64,000 bases of DNA from Saprospira grandis DSM 2844 (GTDB lineage: Bacteria; Bacteroidota; Bacteroidia; Chitinophagales; Saprospiraceae), in NCBI RefSeq assembly GCF_000275825.1, contig NZ_JH719942.1, positions 2,737,828-2,801,827 of the forward strand, read 5' to 3'. Made by a program: the position numbers and the translations under genes. Below the pieces are notes generated by a model. It saw only the letters and a list, made by a program, of their open reading frames with translations, ran no database searches and was not told the DNA's origin. Below, piece by piece: positions 1-9,113 of the stretch (its first letter is position 1; each line of letters opens with the position of its first letter).

Positions 1-1599
1 AAAGGTGACCTTGGCTCTTTCGTTCCACTGATAGTCCTCCTTATGGCTTTCGTAAAAGGCTTTGAGGCCTTCCTCATCATTAGAGGCTTTGTCCCAGATG
101 AGCTGTTTTTTTACTTCAAAAAGCAAGATGCCCTCTTCATATTCGCGAAGCAAGGCCTTAAATTCTGGATATTTCTCTTCCAAACGAGTTTCTTCATAAG
201 CCAAGCTTTTTTGGGCCACTAGTTTGGCCAATACTCGCTCTAGCGCATCTTCATGACGGCGGGGACGCATGGCAAAGCGCTCGTTGGGCGAGCGTTGCGC
301 CATCTGAATCAATTCTTTTACGGTCGCATTGAGGTTGCCCAAGCTAAAGACCACTTTCTCATTTTTGAGCAGCTCGGGCTTGGGAGTCCAACGGCCCTGA
401 ATAAAGGCTTGGTCTTGGCGCAAAGCCGCAATAACTTCCGCATAGACCTTTTCGTCTAGTTGGTAGCCCGCTTCTTCCTTGATTTTACTCACTAGGGCAG
501 TTTCTACCAACTTAAAACGAGGGTCGCGCTTGACCTTAGCCGTCAATTCGGATTTCATCTGAGGATAGCTGCTTTTGTCCATAGATTTTACCCGACGCAA
601 GATATGCCAACCCGACTCAGATTTTACGGGCTCTCCATAAACGCCATCTTTGGGCAAACCAAAGGCTGCCGCCTCAAAAGAAGCATCAAATTGATTGATG
701 CCTACCCAGCCAATAATGCCCGCTCTTGTTTTTGAGCTGTTATCCTGAGAGTATTTGGCCGCTAGCTCGGCAAAGGTGGCTTGACCCGCCTTGAGGACCC
801 CATGCAAAGAGTCAATTTTTGCCTTGGCTTTTTCTTCTCCACCTTCCTTTTTGGGGCGGATGAGAATATGGGCCAACTGAATTTGGCCATAAGCTGGACG
901 AACCTCTGTTACTTTGAGCAAATGCAAACCGTATTTGCTCCGAACAATCTCCGATACAGCACCCTTTTGGGTCTCATACAGCGCATTTTCTAAGGCATAA
1001 GGCAGTTGCAAAACCGTAAAAAAGCCCAAATCTCCTTTTTTACCCTTGCTGTAGCTGTCCTCAGAGTACTTGCCAACCATCGTCTCAAAGTTCTCTGCAG
1101 TGACTTCTTGCTGCAGCTTTTTCATCCGAGCATAAGCCTCTTTAACGGCCGTTTCTTCCGCATTTTCTCCCAATTTGATGAAAATCTGAGAAAAACGACG
1201 GTCTTCCTGCGCCCGATCAAAAGCTTCTTTAACCAGCTTTTCCGTAATCTCCCGATCCGTCAAATAACTGCTCGATAACTGCCGCTTGTACTGATTCTGC
1301 TCCCGCAAAACCTCCGGCTTTTTATCCAAGCCCATTTCTTGGCCCTTAACCACCTGCAACTTGAAGTTGATGTAAAGGTCTAGGTATTCTTCCAATGATT
1401 TTTTGCTGTAATCTGCCTTATCACCATTGGTTTTGTCATAGATGTAGGTAAACTCAGAAAGACGAACTTCTACGCCTTTTACCGTAAATAAAATAGGATC
1501 ATCCTCTGAAGAGGGGACCCCAGAATTGGGTTGATGCGCCCAAACTTGCCCCGCCAAAAAAAATAGGCAGAAGGCCATTATGCTATGCATCTTCATCAT
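1..1599 (-). CDS. Peptidylprolyl isomerase with two parvulin-type domains (partial, C-terminus off the window)
   Basis: The frame is open from the ATG at 1597-1599 to the window edge (533 codons), so the C-terminus is missing. The N-terminus MMKMHSIMAFCLFFLAG is a signal peptide ending near VWA, so the product is exported. Two PpiC/parvulin-like blocks follow, at roughly residues 125-225 and 235-335. They carry the family signatures FSQIFIK and GDLGFFTVLQ, and QLAHILIRPK and AGIIGWV. The family catalyses cis-trans prolyl isomerisation and acts as a periplasmic chaperone for outer-membrane proteins (SurA/PpiD-like). A second ATG lies one codon downstream. The stretch from the start codon to pdxJ holds only repeat RE1-A. 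The isomerase call is firm; assignment to SurA or PpiD is not possible. Confidence 0.88.
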   Translation of the reverse strand, partial: MMKMHSIMAFCLFFLAGQVWAHQPNSGVPSSEDDPILFTVKGVEVRLSEFTYIYDKTNGDKADYSKKSLEEYLDLYINFKLQVVKGQEMGLDKKPEVLREQNQYKRQLSSSYLTDREITEKLVKEAFDRAQEDRRFSQIFIKLGENAEETAVKEAYARMKKLQQEVTAENFETMVGKYSEDSYSKGKKGDLGFFTVLQLPYALENALYETQKGAVSEIVRSKYGLHLLKVTEVRPAYGQIQLAHILIRPKKEGGEEKAKAKIDSLHGVLKAGQATFAELAAKYSQDNSSKTRAGIIGWVGINQFDASFEAAAFGLPKDGVYGEPVKSESGWHILRRVKSMDKSSYPQMKSELTAKVKRDPRFKLVETALVSKIKEEAGYQLDEKVYAEVIAALRQDQAFIQGRWTPKPELLKNEKVVFSLGNLNATVKELIQMAQRSPNERFAMRPRRHEDALERVLAKLVAQKSLAYEETRLEEKYPEFKALLREYEEGILLFEVKKQLIWDKASNDEEGLKAFYESHKEDYQWNERAKVTF

Positions 1600-1721
1600 A
1601 GGTCTTGAAATATATAATAGTTATGAACAAATTGAAACTCTTCTAGCTTCAGCGCCACAAAGTTAAAGGAGTTCTAGCAAAAAAAGAATTTTCAGAAAAT
1701 AGAACTATGTCTAGCTGTTGG

Positions 1722-1888
1722 TTTTGGGGCTGCCCCGGCCTGTGGCCGGGTCGGGCTGTGTCAGGGCTCGCAGGTCTGCTCGGCCCTGCGCGGGCTTTGC
1801 CCGCTTGGTCTGGCCTTCGGCCACCCTTATCCATCCCTCAGCCGAGGCGCTGCGCGCCTTAGCAGGCAGCAAGCCGCCTGCCTAGACC
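1722..1888 (+). repeat. RE1-A, GC-rich modular palindromic intergenic repeat
   Basis: It opens with TTTTGGGGCTGCCCCGGCC, contains the family core GGGCTCGCAGGTCTGCTCGG, and ends in CCTAGACC. Internal palindromes are present (for example GGCGCTGCGCGCC). It lies between the 5' end of the isomerase gene and the 3' end of pdxJ, two bases from the pdxJ stop. This is the first of 18 related elements in the window. + orientation here means that the core reads on the + strand. Confidence 0.85.
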
Positions 1889-1890
1889 AA

Positions 1891-2610
1891 TTAGCGCAAA
1901 CAGTTTTTATAAAGCGGAATCACATTCTGAAAACCCATATATAAAGCATCTACGGTCAAAGCATGCCCAATAGATACCTCCAACAAATTAGGGAGGTTTT
2001 GCTTAAAGTAGGCCAAATTGACCAAGTTGAGGTCGTGCCCAGCATTGAGATCAATGCCCACCGCCGCAGCCGCTTCTGCCGCCTTGACATAGGGGGCAAT
2101 GGCCGCCACCCGATCCGCCTTGTATTCATGGGCATAAGGCCCTGTATAGAGCTCTACCCGATCGGCCCCTAGCTTTTTGGCTCCCTCGATCATTTTAGGG
2201 TCGGGGTCTACAAAAATAGAGACTCTGGCCCCTAAGCTTTTTAGCTCTTGGGTCACCTCCTGCAAAAATGAGGCAAAAGCTAAAGTATCCCAACCCGAAT
2301 CAGAAGTTAAGGCCTGAGCCGCATCGGGAACCAAAGTAACCTGATCTGAAGGATACTTCCGCAAAAGGGCCATAAATTCAGCTGTGGGATTGCCCTCAAT
2401 ATTAAACTCCGTGGCAATTTTTCCCCGCAAGTCTGGAATATCATCATAGCGAATATGACGCTGGTCCGGACGAGGATGTACCGTGATTCCCTCCGCCCCA
2501 AATTTTTCGCAATCTAGGGCCACTTGCAGCAAGTTAGGAAAATTAGCGCCCCGCGCATTGCGGATGAGCGCCACCTTGTTCAAATTTACGCTTAAGCGAC
2601 AAGTTGACAT
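1891..2610 (-). CDS. pdxJ: Pyridoxine 5'-phosphate synthase
   Basis: PdxJ condenses 1-deoxy-D-xylulose 5-phosphate with 3-amino-2-oxopropyl phosphate to make pyridoxine 5'-phosphate, the ring-closing step of DXP-dependent vitamin B6 synthesis in the cytosol. The 239-aa protein has the family length and its landmarks: LSVNLNKVALIRNARG at the N-terminus, GITVHPRPDQRHI, FNIEGNPT (substrate loop), VTLVPD, VSIFVDPD, ELYTGPYA, LNAGHDLN and VSIGHALT. The ATG at 2608-2610 gives the usual start just before the first beta strand. The gene stands alone between two intergenic gaps with no operon partner here. Confidence in the family is very high. Confidence 0.97.
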   Translation of the reverse strand: MSTCRLSVNLNKVALIRNARGANFPNLLQVALDCEKFGAEGITVHPRPDQRHIRYDDIPDLRGKIATEFNIEGNPTAEFMALLRKYPSDQVTLVPDAAQALTSDSGWDTLAFASFLQEVTQELKSLGARVSIFVDPDPKMIEGAKKLGADRVELYTGPYAHEYKADRVAAIAPYVKAAEAAAAVGIDLNAGHDLNLVNLAYFKQNLPNLLEVSIGHALTVDALYMGFQNVIPLYKNCLR

Positions 2611-2750
2611 ATTTTTTCTTTTTGGTCAATTAGATGGCGCAATATACAGAACTCATGGCAAAAGAACTTTCTTGAGCTAGGAAAGCTAAACCGCTAGGGA
2701 TCCCTCTTTTTACCTTAACGCTTTTTTAATAGAAAAGTAGAGTAGGGGAA

Positions 2751-2781
2751 TTTGGCCAAGAAAAAAATTAGCGTAAATTTG
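2751..2781 (+). promoter_or_regulatory. Bacteroidota-type promoter for the DoxX-like gene
   Basis: TTTG at 2751-2754, a 19-nt spacer, then TAAATTTG at 2774-2781 match the Bacteroidota primary sigma factor consensus (-33 TTTG, N19, -7 TAnnTTTG) exactly. The element ends 29 bases before the ATG at 2811. The match is seen directly; promoter activity is inferred. Confidence 0.7.
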
Positions 2782-2810
2782 TATCGCAAGCGATATTAAT
2801 TATTGACCAT

Positions 2811-3227
2811 ATGATTTTAAAAAATACACTTAGAGTAATTTTAGGCCTATTTATGCTTTATGCAGGAGTTGGCCATCTCACTTTTTTGAAAGAGGAGTTT
2901 TATGCCCAGGTCCCCCGCTGGCTAACTACTGAACAGGGGGTTATGGACCTAGTGGTCATTCTTTCAGGTATTGTAGAAATTTGTTTAGGGGCCATGATGG
3001 TTTTAGGCGGAAAATGGAAAGCCCAAACAGGCTGGGCATTAGCTATTTTCTTTTTCCTCATTTTTCCTGGAAATATCAACCAATATGTAAATGAAATTGA
3101 TGCTTTTGGCTTAGATACAGACCAAAAGCGCTTTATTCGCCTACTCTTTCAACCTTTGCTTATTCTTTGGGCCCTTTGGTCTACACAAGCCATACAACTT
3201 TTAAAGAAAAATAAAAAGCAAGCTTAG
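2811..3227 (+). CDS. DoxX-like small integral membrane protein
   Basis: The 138-aa protein has four hydrophobic segments (about residues 6-24, 44-65, 72-90 and 105-125), the layout of the DoxX/DoxD-like family. The family-typical N-terminal phrase RVILGLFMLYAGVGHL is followed by a conserved acidic/aromatic loop and the motif FFFLIFPGNINQYVN. DoxX-like proteins sit in the inner membrane; some take part in thiol or redox homeostasis, but the role of this one cannot be read from sequence. The ATG at 2811 lies just downstream of a consensus promoter. A nitroreductase follows 87 bp later on the same strand, and they may be cotranscribed, since no terminator is seen between them. Confidence 0.8.
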   Translation: MILKNTLRVILGLFMLYAGVGHLTFLKEEFYAQVPRWLTTEQGVMDLVVILSGIVEICLGAMMVLGGKWKAQTGWALAIFFFLIFPGNINQYVNEIDAFGLDTDQKRFIRLLFQPLLILWALWSTQAIQLLKKNKKQA

Positions 3228-3314
3228 CGCAACAGGAGTTAAACTTCTGGGTTGCATAGCTTTCCTTAAATGAACTGAGTTCAGTATATCATTAACAATT
3301 AAACAAACCATCCA

Positions 3315-3947
3315 ATGGAATTATTAGATAAGCTAAAATGGCGATATGCCGCCAAGGCCATGAATGGCCAAGAAGTGCCCCAAGAACAAATTGACCAAAT
3401 TATTGAGGCCATTTCTTTGTCGCCTACCTCTAGCGGCTTGCAGCCTTTTGAGGTGTTTGTCATTACCAACCAAGAGGTCAAGGAAAAAATTAGACCTGTA
3501 GCTTGGAACCAAGCTATGGTGACCGATTGCTCGCATCTTTTTGTTTTTGCCGCCTGGGATACCTACACCGAGGAACGCATCAACTATATGTTTGATTTGA
3601 CCAATGAGATCCGTGGCTTTAAGAATGAGGGTTGGGAAAATTACCGTCAGCAGTTGCTTAAATTTTATCCGCAAAGAGATGCCGAATTGAATTTTCAGCA
3701 TGCGGCCCGACAAGCGTATATTGCTTTTACCAATGCGATTAACGCCGCCGCCTTTTTGGGCCTAGATGCTACGCCCATGGAAGGGTTTGAGCCCGAGGCC
3801 GTAGATGAAATCTTAGGCTTGAAAGAAAAAGGGTTGAGAAGTTGTGTCATGCTGCCCGTAGGCTACCGAGATGCAGAAAACGACTGGCTGGTCAATTTGA
3901 AAAAAGTGAGAAAGCCATTGACTAAATTGGTCAATAAGGTAGACTAG
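3315..3947 (+). CDS. NAD(P)H-dependent nitroreductase / oxidoreductase (NfsB-like)
   Basis: The 210-aa length fits the FMN-binding nitroreductase family. These are usually homodimers that reduce nitroaromatics, quinones or flavins using NAD(P)H. Visible landmarks are KWRYAAKAMNG (FMN phosphate-binding Arg/Lys near the N-terminus), AISLSPTSSGLQPFEV (classical SPTSxGLQPF motif), the central HAARQAYIAFTNAINAAAFLGLDATPMEGF (split here only for orientation), and LPVGYRDAENDWL near the end. The subfamily with KWRYAxK and SGLQP resembles E. coli NfsB and YdgI. The substrate cannot be told. A strong terminator follows at 3972. Confidence 0.88.
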   Translation: MELLDKLKWRYAAKAMNGQEVPQEQIDQIIEAISLSPTSSGLQPFEVFVITNQEVKEKIRPVAWNQAMVTDCSHLFVFAAWDTYTEERINYMFDLTNEIRGFKNEGWENYRQQLLKFYPQRDAELNFQHAARQAYIAFTNAINAAAFLGLDATPMEGFEPEAVDEILGLKEKGLRSCVMLPVGYRDAENDWLVNLKKVRKPLTKLVNKVD

Positions 3948-3971
3948 TACGCTATCTGTAGTCAATGACTA

Positions 3972-4007
3972 ATGCGCTATGAATTAACAATTCATGGCGC
4001 ATTTTTT
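3972..4007 (+). terminator. Rho-independent terminator after the nitroreductase gene
   Basis: An interrupted inverted repeat (ATGCGC and TGAATT arms around AAC) is followed by TTTTTT. It lies 25 bases after the stop codon. Confidence 0.75.
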
Positions 4008-4038
4008 ATGCCGTTTGGGCCTTGAAGTAGGGGCATGA

Positions 4039-4072
4039 AAAAAGGACCAATGGAAAACCATTAGTCCTTTGA
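4039..4072 (-). terminator. Terminator for the tRNA-Met transcript
   Basis: On the minus strand, AAAGGACTAATGG and CCATTGGTCC pair around TTTT, and a run of Ts follows. It begins 3 bases past the tRNA 3' end. Confidence 0.7.
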
Positions 4073-4074
4073 AG

Positions 4075-4148
<74 letters not shown>

Positions 4149-4166
4149 TTTTGCCCTAGTGCGATG

Positions 4167-4197
4167 CAAATATAGGGCAATATTTTCTTTCTCCAAA
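4167..4197 (-). promoter_or_regulatory. Promoter of the tRNA-Met gene
   Basis: On the minus strand, TTTG (4194-4197), exactly 19 nt, then TATATTTG (4167-4174), ending 18 bases before the tRNA 5' end. It is a perfect match to the Bacteroidota consensus. Confidence 0.75.
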
Positions 4198-4227
4198 TTT
4201 TTCCTAGAAAAAAGCTAAACATTTTTC

Positions 4228-5361
4228 TTAGAAAGTGGGGCAACCTGTTCTTCTTCGGCCATTATCGCCAAAGTTATAGATTAGCGAGACCTCCATACCA
4301 CCACGGCTATTGTTAACGGTAGCTAGGCTAGACATGGTTGCATCATAGCTAAAGCCAAATTGGAATTGGTTGACATCTAGGCCCACAATAAAGATCATTG
4401 CATCTACGCCCAAGGAGCTAGAGTTATCGGTAACATATTGGTTGGCTAGGCGGCTCCAGAGGCCAAAGCGGAAGGCAAAATCGTCATATTTGGGGGCTTG
4501 GTAGCGCAGGCTAAGCCCGGTACTAACTTCGGTAGAGGGGCCTTGAATCATGACTACAGCGCCGGGCAAAAGGCTCATAGAAGAGCGGCGACCGCCTAGG
4601 CGGACCTCTCCACCTGCGTGGATATTAAATCGGCTGTAGAGTTTTTCGGTGGGTCCGGCAAAGGTATTTCCAGAAGTATCTACCGGAGAGCGGTCAAAGA
4701 GGGAGATATCGGGTTGGTTGAGGTGGAAAATGCTAATTCCGCCATAGGCAGACTGTCGTTTTCCGAAGGTACCGTACCACATTAGGCCAAGATGAAGGTC
4801 GGCATACATTCTAGAATCGCGAACGGCCAACATATTTTCGCCGCTATTGATGTTGGGGTTATAGTAGCCATTGTTATATTCGTTATCATATTGGGTCGAG
4901 TAGGTGTTTTGGTCCCAATTGATTGCTCTTTGTCCCAAACCGAGGTGACCTCCAGCAATGAGGTAAGAGCTACGTTCTTTTCCTAGTCGGCCACGTCCTT
5001 GAGTAAGGAGTTTTTGATAATTTACATCTAGGCCGATATCAGTAATAGAGTAGGAGGAGGCGCCAGCGACATCGCGCATTGCATTGAAGCCGACCCCAAC
5101 GAAGTCTTCTTTACCGACGGCAAACTTGCCTTCTGCGGTAAAAGAGGCGGTATTATAGGGTTGGTCCAAAACAGAGGACCATTGGCTGCGGTAATTGATA
5201 CCTAAGCGGTATTGCGACTCCATAACGCCGGCTAGGGCGGGGCTCAGTCGGGCAGGGGCAGAATAATACTGCGAGTAGCGGGGGTCTTGGGCCTTAGCCT
5301 CCTGTAAGTTGCAAAAAAAGGCCAGGAGCAAGAGGGCCGAAATAGGTCGGATAAGCTTCAT
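4228..5361 (-). CDS. PorP/SprF family type IX secretion outer-membrane protein
   Basis: The 377-aa protein begins with a signal peptide (MKLIRPISALLLLAFFCNL) followed by QDPRYSQYYSAPARLSPALAGV. This QDPxFSQYY...NPALAG phrase identifies the PorP/SprF family. The rest is amphipathic beta-strand sequence with alternating aromatics (NYRSQWSSV, FVGVGFNAMRD, GGHLGLGQR), predicting an outer-membrane beta barrel. SprF/PorP paralogs associate with the type IX secretion system and help export or anchor particular adhesins (for example SprB) on the surface. Usually the gene sits beside a large T9SS cargo gene; none lies beside it here, so its partner is unknown. The final strand ends near SLIYNFG, as in other members. 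Confidence 0.93.
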   Translation of the reverse strand: MKLIRPISALLLLAFFCNLQEAKAQDPRYSQYYSAPARLSPALAGVMESQYRLGINYRSQWSSVLDQPYNTASFTAEGKFAVGKEDFVGVGFNAMRDVAGASSYSITDIGLDVNYQKLLTQGRGRLGKERSSYLIAGGHLGLGQRAINWDQNTYSTQYDNEYNNGYYNPNINSGENMLAVRDSRMYADLHLGLMWYGTFGKRQSAYGGISIFHLNQPDISLFDRSPVDTSGNTFAGPTEKLYSRFNIHAGGEVRLGGRRSSMSLLPGAVVMIQGPSTEVSTGLSLRYQAPKYDDFAFRFGLWSRLANQYVTDNSSSLGVDAMIFIVGLDVNQFQFGFSYDATMSSLATVNNSRGGMEVSLIYNFGDNGRRRTGCPTF

Positions 5362-5714
5362 GCGTCTCTTAAAATTTTATCGGTAAAACCTTTAAGGCTA
5401 TTAGTCCTTAGATGGGTAGAATAAAATGGCCAACAAAAGTACAAAAACTAATGTGGCTGAAAAATATTGTTTTCCTAGAGTGATAAGATGTCTTAGACCT
5501 TAAAACGGAGATTTATACAAAATCTTGTAAGCGGCCTTAAAATTCTTTTAAAGAAATGCTATTCTTTTAGATCAAACGGCTATTCTAGCTAATTTGCTGC
5601 TAAAGATGGCCGCGGGCAATTGTTAAAAGCGGAATAAAGTCTGTAATTTGGGCCCGCAAAATAGGCGGTAGGGCTTTTTTTGCCTAGCGTTCATTTAATG
5701 GGGTTGGGCCATTT

Positions 5715-5836
5715 GGCCTAGCGATGTGAAGGGGGGCGGCGCAGCCGCAGACCTAGGCGCTTTGCGCCGAAGGGCCGAGCGAAGAGCGAGCCCCGAAACG
5801 TAGCGCCGCAGCTTGGCTGCGGAGGCCCCAAAAAAT
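5715..5836 (-). repeat. RE1-B intergenic repeat; the rest of 5362-5848 is gene-free
   Basis: This is a short RE1 copy in reverse orientation. It starts GGCCTAGCGATGTGAA, carries the degenerate core GGGCCGAGCGAAGAGCGAGC, and ends GGAGGCCCCAAAAAA, 12 bases before the ATG at 5849. I see no gene, RNA or terminator in 5362-5714, only AT-rich leader sequence for the PorP/SprF gene. Confidence 0.8.
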
Positions 5837-5848
5837 AAGAATTAATAT

Positions 5849-6529
5849 ATGAGAACACAATTAGCTATTCATTTTTTTATGTTTTTGCTCTTGGCTGCGG
5901 CTTGTCAGCCCAAGGCAGAGCCAGAAAGCCAAAACGAGAAAACGGCTTTTACTGTAGATCGAACCTATTATTATGTTCGTTATTTAGAAGATAGTAAAGA
6001 GTTGCAGGCCGAGGCCCGCTTTCAGCAAGATACGGGGAGTTTGGTTCTGCCAGATAAATTGTATTTTGAGGGGCAGCCTATGCAGCCCAAAAAGTTGCCT
6101 AAAATTGGTTGGGAGTATCGCTATCATGAGCGTCCAGCTAAATTTAAGGACTGTTATCACTTTAGTTATGGGGGGGCAAGCGATACGATTTGCTTTCCGA
6201 CCTATAGCAATTTTGCCTTGAAAACGCCGGAAGTATCTTTGGCTACTGGGGGCTTGTTGGCTTGGGAAGGGCAGCCTTTGGGGCAGGCCGAAAGTTTGGT
6301 TCTTTTGTTTGAAGATAGCAAAGGGCAATCGAAAACGGTGAATCATGTGGGCTTGACCCGCGGCAGCCAGTTTGAGATTCGCCCCGAACACCTAGAGGGC
6401 CTAAATGCGGGCCCAGCTAGCCTGCGCTTGGTACATAAAAGTACCGTGATTCAGAAAGTAGATGGGCAAGTAGAGGTGATTAAATTAGAATATTACCGCA
6501 AAGTGTTAAAAATTGAAATTGTAGACTAA
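5849..6529 (+). CDS. Lipoprotein of unknown function
   Basis: The 226-aa protein has a lipoprotein signal (MRTQLAIHFFMFLLLAAAC, lipobox AAAC with Cys19). After a charged linker the body is rich in beta-type sequence (RTYYYVRYLEDSKELQAEARF, GSLVLPDKLYFEGQPM, VLKIEIVD), suggesting a beta-sandwich. I do not recognise the family. The stop codon overlaps the ATG of the DUF3109 gene (TAATG), so the two are translationally coupled and probably share an operon. The start lies just after an RE1 repeat, so its promoter may lie inside or upstream of that repeat. Confidence 0.75.
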   Translation: MRTQLAIHFFMFLLLAAACQPKAEPESQNEKTAFTVDRTYYYVRYLEDSKELQAEARFQQDTGSLVLPDKLYFEGQPMQPKKLPKIGWEYRYHERPAKFKDCYHFSYGGASDTICFPTYSNFALKTPEVSLATGGLLAWEGQPLGQAESLVLLFEDSKGQSKTVNHVGLTRGSQFEIRPEHLEGLNAGPASLRLVHKSTVIQKVDGQVEVIKLEYYRKVLKIEIVD

Positions 6530-7119
6530 TGTATATAGTAGCAGAAAAATATTTGGTCACCTCGGATATCTTCGACAAGCAGTTTGTCTGTAACCTAGAT
6601 GCCTGCAAAGGGGCTTGTTGTTGGGAGGGCGACTTTGGTGCGCCTCTAGAAGAAGCCGAGGTAGAGACCCTCAAAGCCATTTACCCCCTCATTAAAGACC
6701 GCCTGACGCCTGCAGGCCAAGCGGCCATTGAAGAGCAGGGCGTGGCCACGCATAGCGAAGAACAAGAGGGCTGGGCCACCGCTCTAATTGATGGCGGTCC
6801 CTGTGCCTTTATTCATTATGAGGAGGATGGCCGTGCCAGCTGCGGGATTGAAAAGGCCCATAAAGAGGGCATTATTGATTACCTCAAGCCAGTCTCTTGC
6901 CATCTTTATCCTATTCGAACGAAGCAATTACCCGATTTTTTAGCCCTGAACTATGACCACTGGGATATTTGCTCGGCTGCTTGTAGCTTGGGCGAAGAAT
7001 TAAAGGTCCCTGTTTATCAGTTTCTCAAAGAGCCCTTAATAAAGGCCTTTGGTCCCCATTTTTATGAAGAACTAGAAGCTATGGCTGATTATCATGCCCA
7101 AACGGGCGAACAGACCTAG
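6529..7119 (+). CDS. DUF3109 family cysteine-rich protein
   Basis: The 196-aa protein shows the Bacteroidota DUF3109 signature: FDKQFVCNLDACKGACCWEGDFGAPL, then PCAFIHYEEDGRASCGIEKA and KPVSCHLYPIR, with a late DICSAAC. At least eight conserved cysteines lie in CxxxxC, ACC, CxxxxxxxxxxxCG and SCHLYP contexts. The layout resembles the YkgJ/zinc- or iron-chelating family, so metal (possibly Fe-S) binding is likely, but the reaction is unknown. No signal peptide is present, so it should be cytosolic. The ATG overlaps the upstream lipoprotein stop. The antiporter gene follows after about 25 bp. Confidence 0.88.
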   Translation: MYIVAEKYLVTSDIFDKQFVCNLDACKGACCWEGDFGAPLEEAEVETLKAIYPLIKDRLTPAGQAAIEEQGVATHSEEQEGWATALIDGGPCAFIHYEEDGRASCGIEKAHKEGIIDYLKPVSCHLYPIRTKQLPDFLALNYDHWDICSAACSLGEELKVPVYQFLKEPLIKAFGPHFYEELEAMADYHAQTGEQT

Positions 7120-7146
7120 CAATCACTCACCTACTAATATTTGCAA

Positions 7147-9054
7147 ATGATTGCACTAGCTGGAATTATTGTTTTGGGAATTTTGGCCCAATGGGTAGCT
7201 TGGCGCCTCCGCCTACCCGCTATCCTCCCCCTGATTTTGATTGGCCTTTTGGTGGGCCCTATTGCCGAAATCTGGACCGGCCACAAGTTTATTGAACCCG
7301 TTTTTGATTACCTCTTTGAGGCCAATGGCAAAGATCTTTTGCTGGATGAACACGGCAATCCACAAGGCAATGGAGGACTTTTTCCCTCTGAGGTGCTTTT
7401 CTGGTTTGTCTCTCTGGCCATTGGCGTGATCCTCTTTGAAGGAGGGCTTACCCTAAACCGCCATGAGGTAACCGGAGTTGGCCCCGCCATTGGTAAATTA
7501 GTGACCCTAGGCTCTGCCATTACCTTTGTTGGTGCAGGCTTGGCGGCTAAGTTTATCATTGGCTTGCCTTATGATATTGCCTTCCTCTTTGGGAGCTTGG
7601 TCATTGTGACGGGCCCTACGGTTATTGCGCCCATTTTGCGCAATGTGCCCCTGCGGCGAAATATCTCGACGGTCCTCAAATGGGAGGGGATTCTCATTGA
7701 CCCCATTGGGGCTTTGGTGGCCGTTTTGGTCTTTGATTTTATCATCTCGCATGAATCAGAGGGCTCTTTTGGCATAGAGGCCTTTAAGGAGTTTACGGGG
7801 ATTATCTCGGTGGGCTTTACTTTTGGCATTGGTACGGGCTTTGGCTTTTATCAATTGCTCAAAAGAGATATGATTCCGCATTATTTATTGAATGTGGTCT
7901 CTCTGGCCCTCGTACTGGGCGCTTTTGCCCTTTCCGATATTGTGGTGCATGAGTCGGGCCTACTGACTGTAGTGGTGATGGGGATGACCCTAGCCAACCT
8001 CAAGGTGCCTCACTTTAAGGAGCTGCTTTATTTTAAAGAGTCTTTGACCGTCTTGTTGATTTCGATTCTCTTTATTGTGCTTTCCGCAAATATTGATGGC
8101 GAGCAATTATTGCTCTTGGCCGATTGGCGCTATTGGGCGCTCTTTGCGGTGGTGGTGTTGGTCCTTCGTCCTCTTTCTGTTTTTGCCTCTACGGCCAAAG
8201 GTGGCCTAGATCTCCGAGAGAAGCTCTTTATTTCTTGGGTGGGGCCTCGTGGCATTGTGGCCGCAGGTATTGCCTCTCTCTTTGGGCTCAAATTGGCCAA
8301 TTATGGCTATGAGGAGGCCGCACTAATTACGCCTTTGGTCTTTATGATTGTAATGGGAACGGTCTTGCTGAATGCCACTACGGCCCGTTTGGTGGCTAGG
8401 TTGCTGGGTGTTACCCTACAACAATCTAATGGACTACTCATTGTGGGGGCCAACCCTGGCGCTCGCCTGATTGCCAACTATTTACAAAACCATGGGCGGC
8501 ATGTGGTCTTGGTCGATCGCTCCCCAACTTTGGTCCAAGAAGCCCAAGATATGGGCCTCAAAGCCATTGAACAGGATATTATTGAGGGCAATCTGGAGGA
8601 GGAGCTAGAGCTCCTCGATATGGGCTATTTGTTGGCCCTTACCCCCAGCATGGCGGTCAATGATGTGGCCTGCAAACGCTATAAAGAGGTCTTTGGCGAA
8701 AATGGCACTTTCCGCATTGTTTCTCAGGCCGAAAGCCAGGGCCAAATCGAATTAGCCGATGAGGCCGCCTTTGATATCAAAACCGATTATATCAACTTTT
8801 TGGAGACGGCCCGAGACTACCCACATATCCGAGAGTATGTTTTGCAGTCTCAAGAACAGTTTGAGCAGCTTTGCCAGCTGAGCTGCCGCAATACGATTCC
8901 GCTCTTTATCCGTAAACCCGATGGCGATTTCCATTTTGTGCGGGCCAACCAGCCCCAAAATGAACAGATCGAAGCGGGCGATACACTGATTTATATGGGC
9001 AAAGAAATTGAGGCCCCCACCACCGAAATAGTGGAGGAGCTAGAAGAAGCTTAG
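7147..9054 (+). CDS. CPA1-type cation:proton antiporter with C-terminal TrkA-N (RCK) domain
   Basis: The 635-aa protein has about 12-13 membrane spans (residues 1-430) with Na+/H+ exchanger motifs: LRLPAILPLILIGLLVGP, GVILFEGGLTL, VTGPTVIAPILR, WEGILIDPIGALVAVL (the ND/DP-type ion-binding segment) and WVGPRGIVAAGIASLFGL. A Rossmann TrkA-N domain follows (GLLIVGANPGARLIANYL, then VLVDRSP), and then a TrkA-C-like end (GDTLIYMGKE), so nucleotide or ligand gating is expected. It would exchange Na+ or K+ for H+ across the inner membrane. The ATG at 7147 was chosen; an in-frame TTG lies two codons upstream. The gene follows the DUF3109 gene closely and has a terminator at 9081. Confidence 0.9.
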   Translation: MIALAGIIVLGILAQWVAWRLRLPAILPLILIGLLVGPIAEIWTGHKFIEPVFDYLFEANGKDLLLDEHGNPQGNGGLFPSEVLFWFVSLAIGVILFEGGLTLNRHEVTGVGPAIGKLVTLGSAITFVGAGLAAKFIIGLPYDIAFLFGSLVIVTGPTVIAPILRNVPLRRNISTVLKWEGILIDPIGALVAVLVFDFIISHESEGSFGIEAFKEFTGIISVGFTFGIGTGFGFYQLLKRDMIPHYLLNVVSLALVLGAFALSDIVVHESGLLTVVVMGMTLANLKVPHFKELLYFKESLTVLLISILFIVLSANIDGEQLLLLADWRYWALFAVVVLVLRPLSVFASTAKGGLDLREKLFISWVGPRGIVAAGIASLFGLKLANYGYEEAALITPLVFMIVMGTVLLNATTARLVARLLGVTLQQSNGLLIVGANPGARLIANYLQNHGRHVVLVDRSPTLVQEAQDMGLKAIEQDIIEGNLEEELELLDMGYLLALTPSMAVNDVACKRYKEVFGENGTFRIVSQAESQGQIELADEAAFDIKTDYINFLETARDYPHIREYVLQSQEQFEQLCQLSCRNTIPLFIRKPDGDFHFVRANQPQNEQIEAGDTLIYMGKEIEAPTTEIVEELEEA

Positions 9055-9080
9055 GCCATAAATTTACTGCAATACGATAA

Positions 9081-9113
9081 AGACAGTCTCTGTTTAGGGA
9101 CTGTCTTTTTTTT
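9081..9113 (+). terminator. Terminator after the antiporter gene
   Basis: AGACAGTC and GACTGTCT form an 8-bp stem followed by TTTTTTT. The T-run is shared with the first bases of repeat RE1-C. Confidence 0.8.
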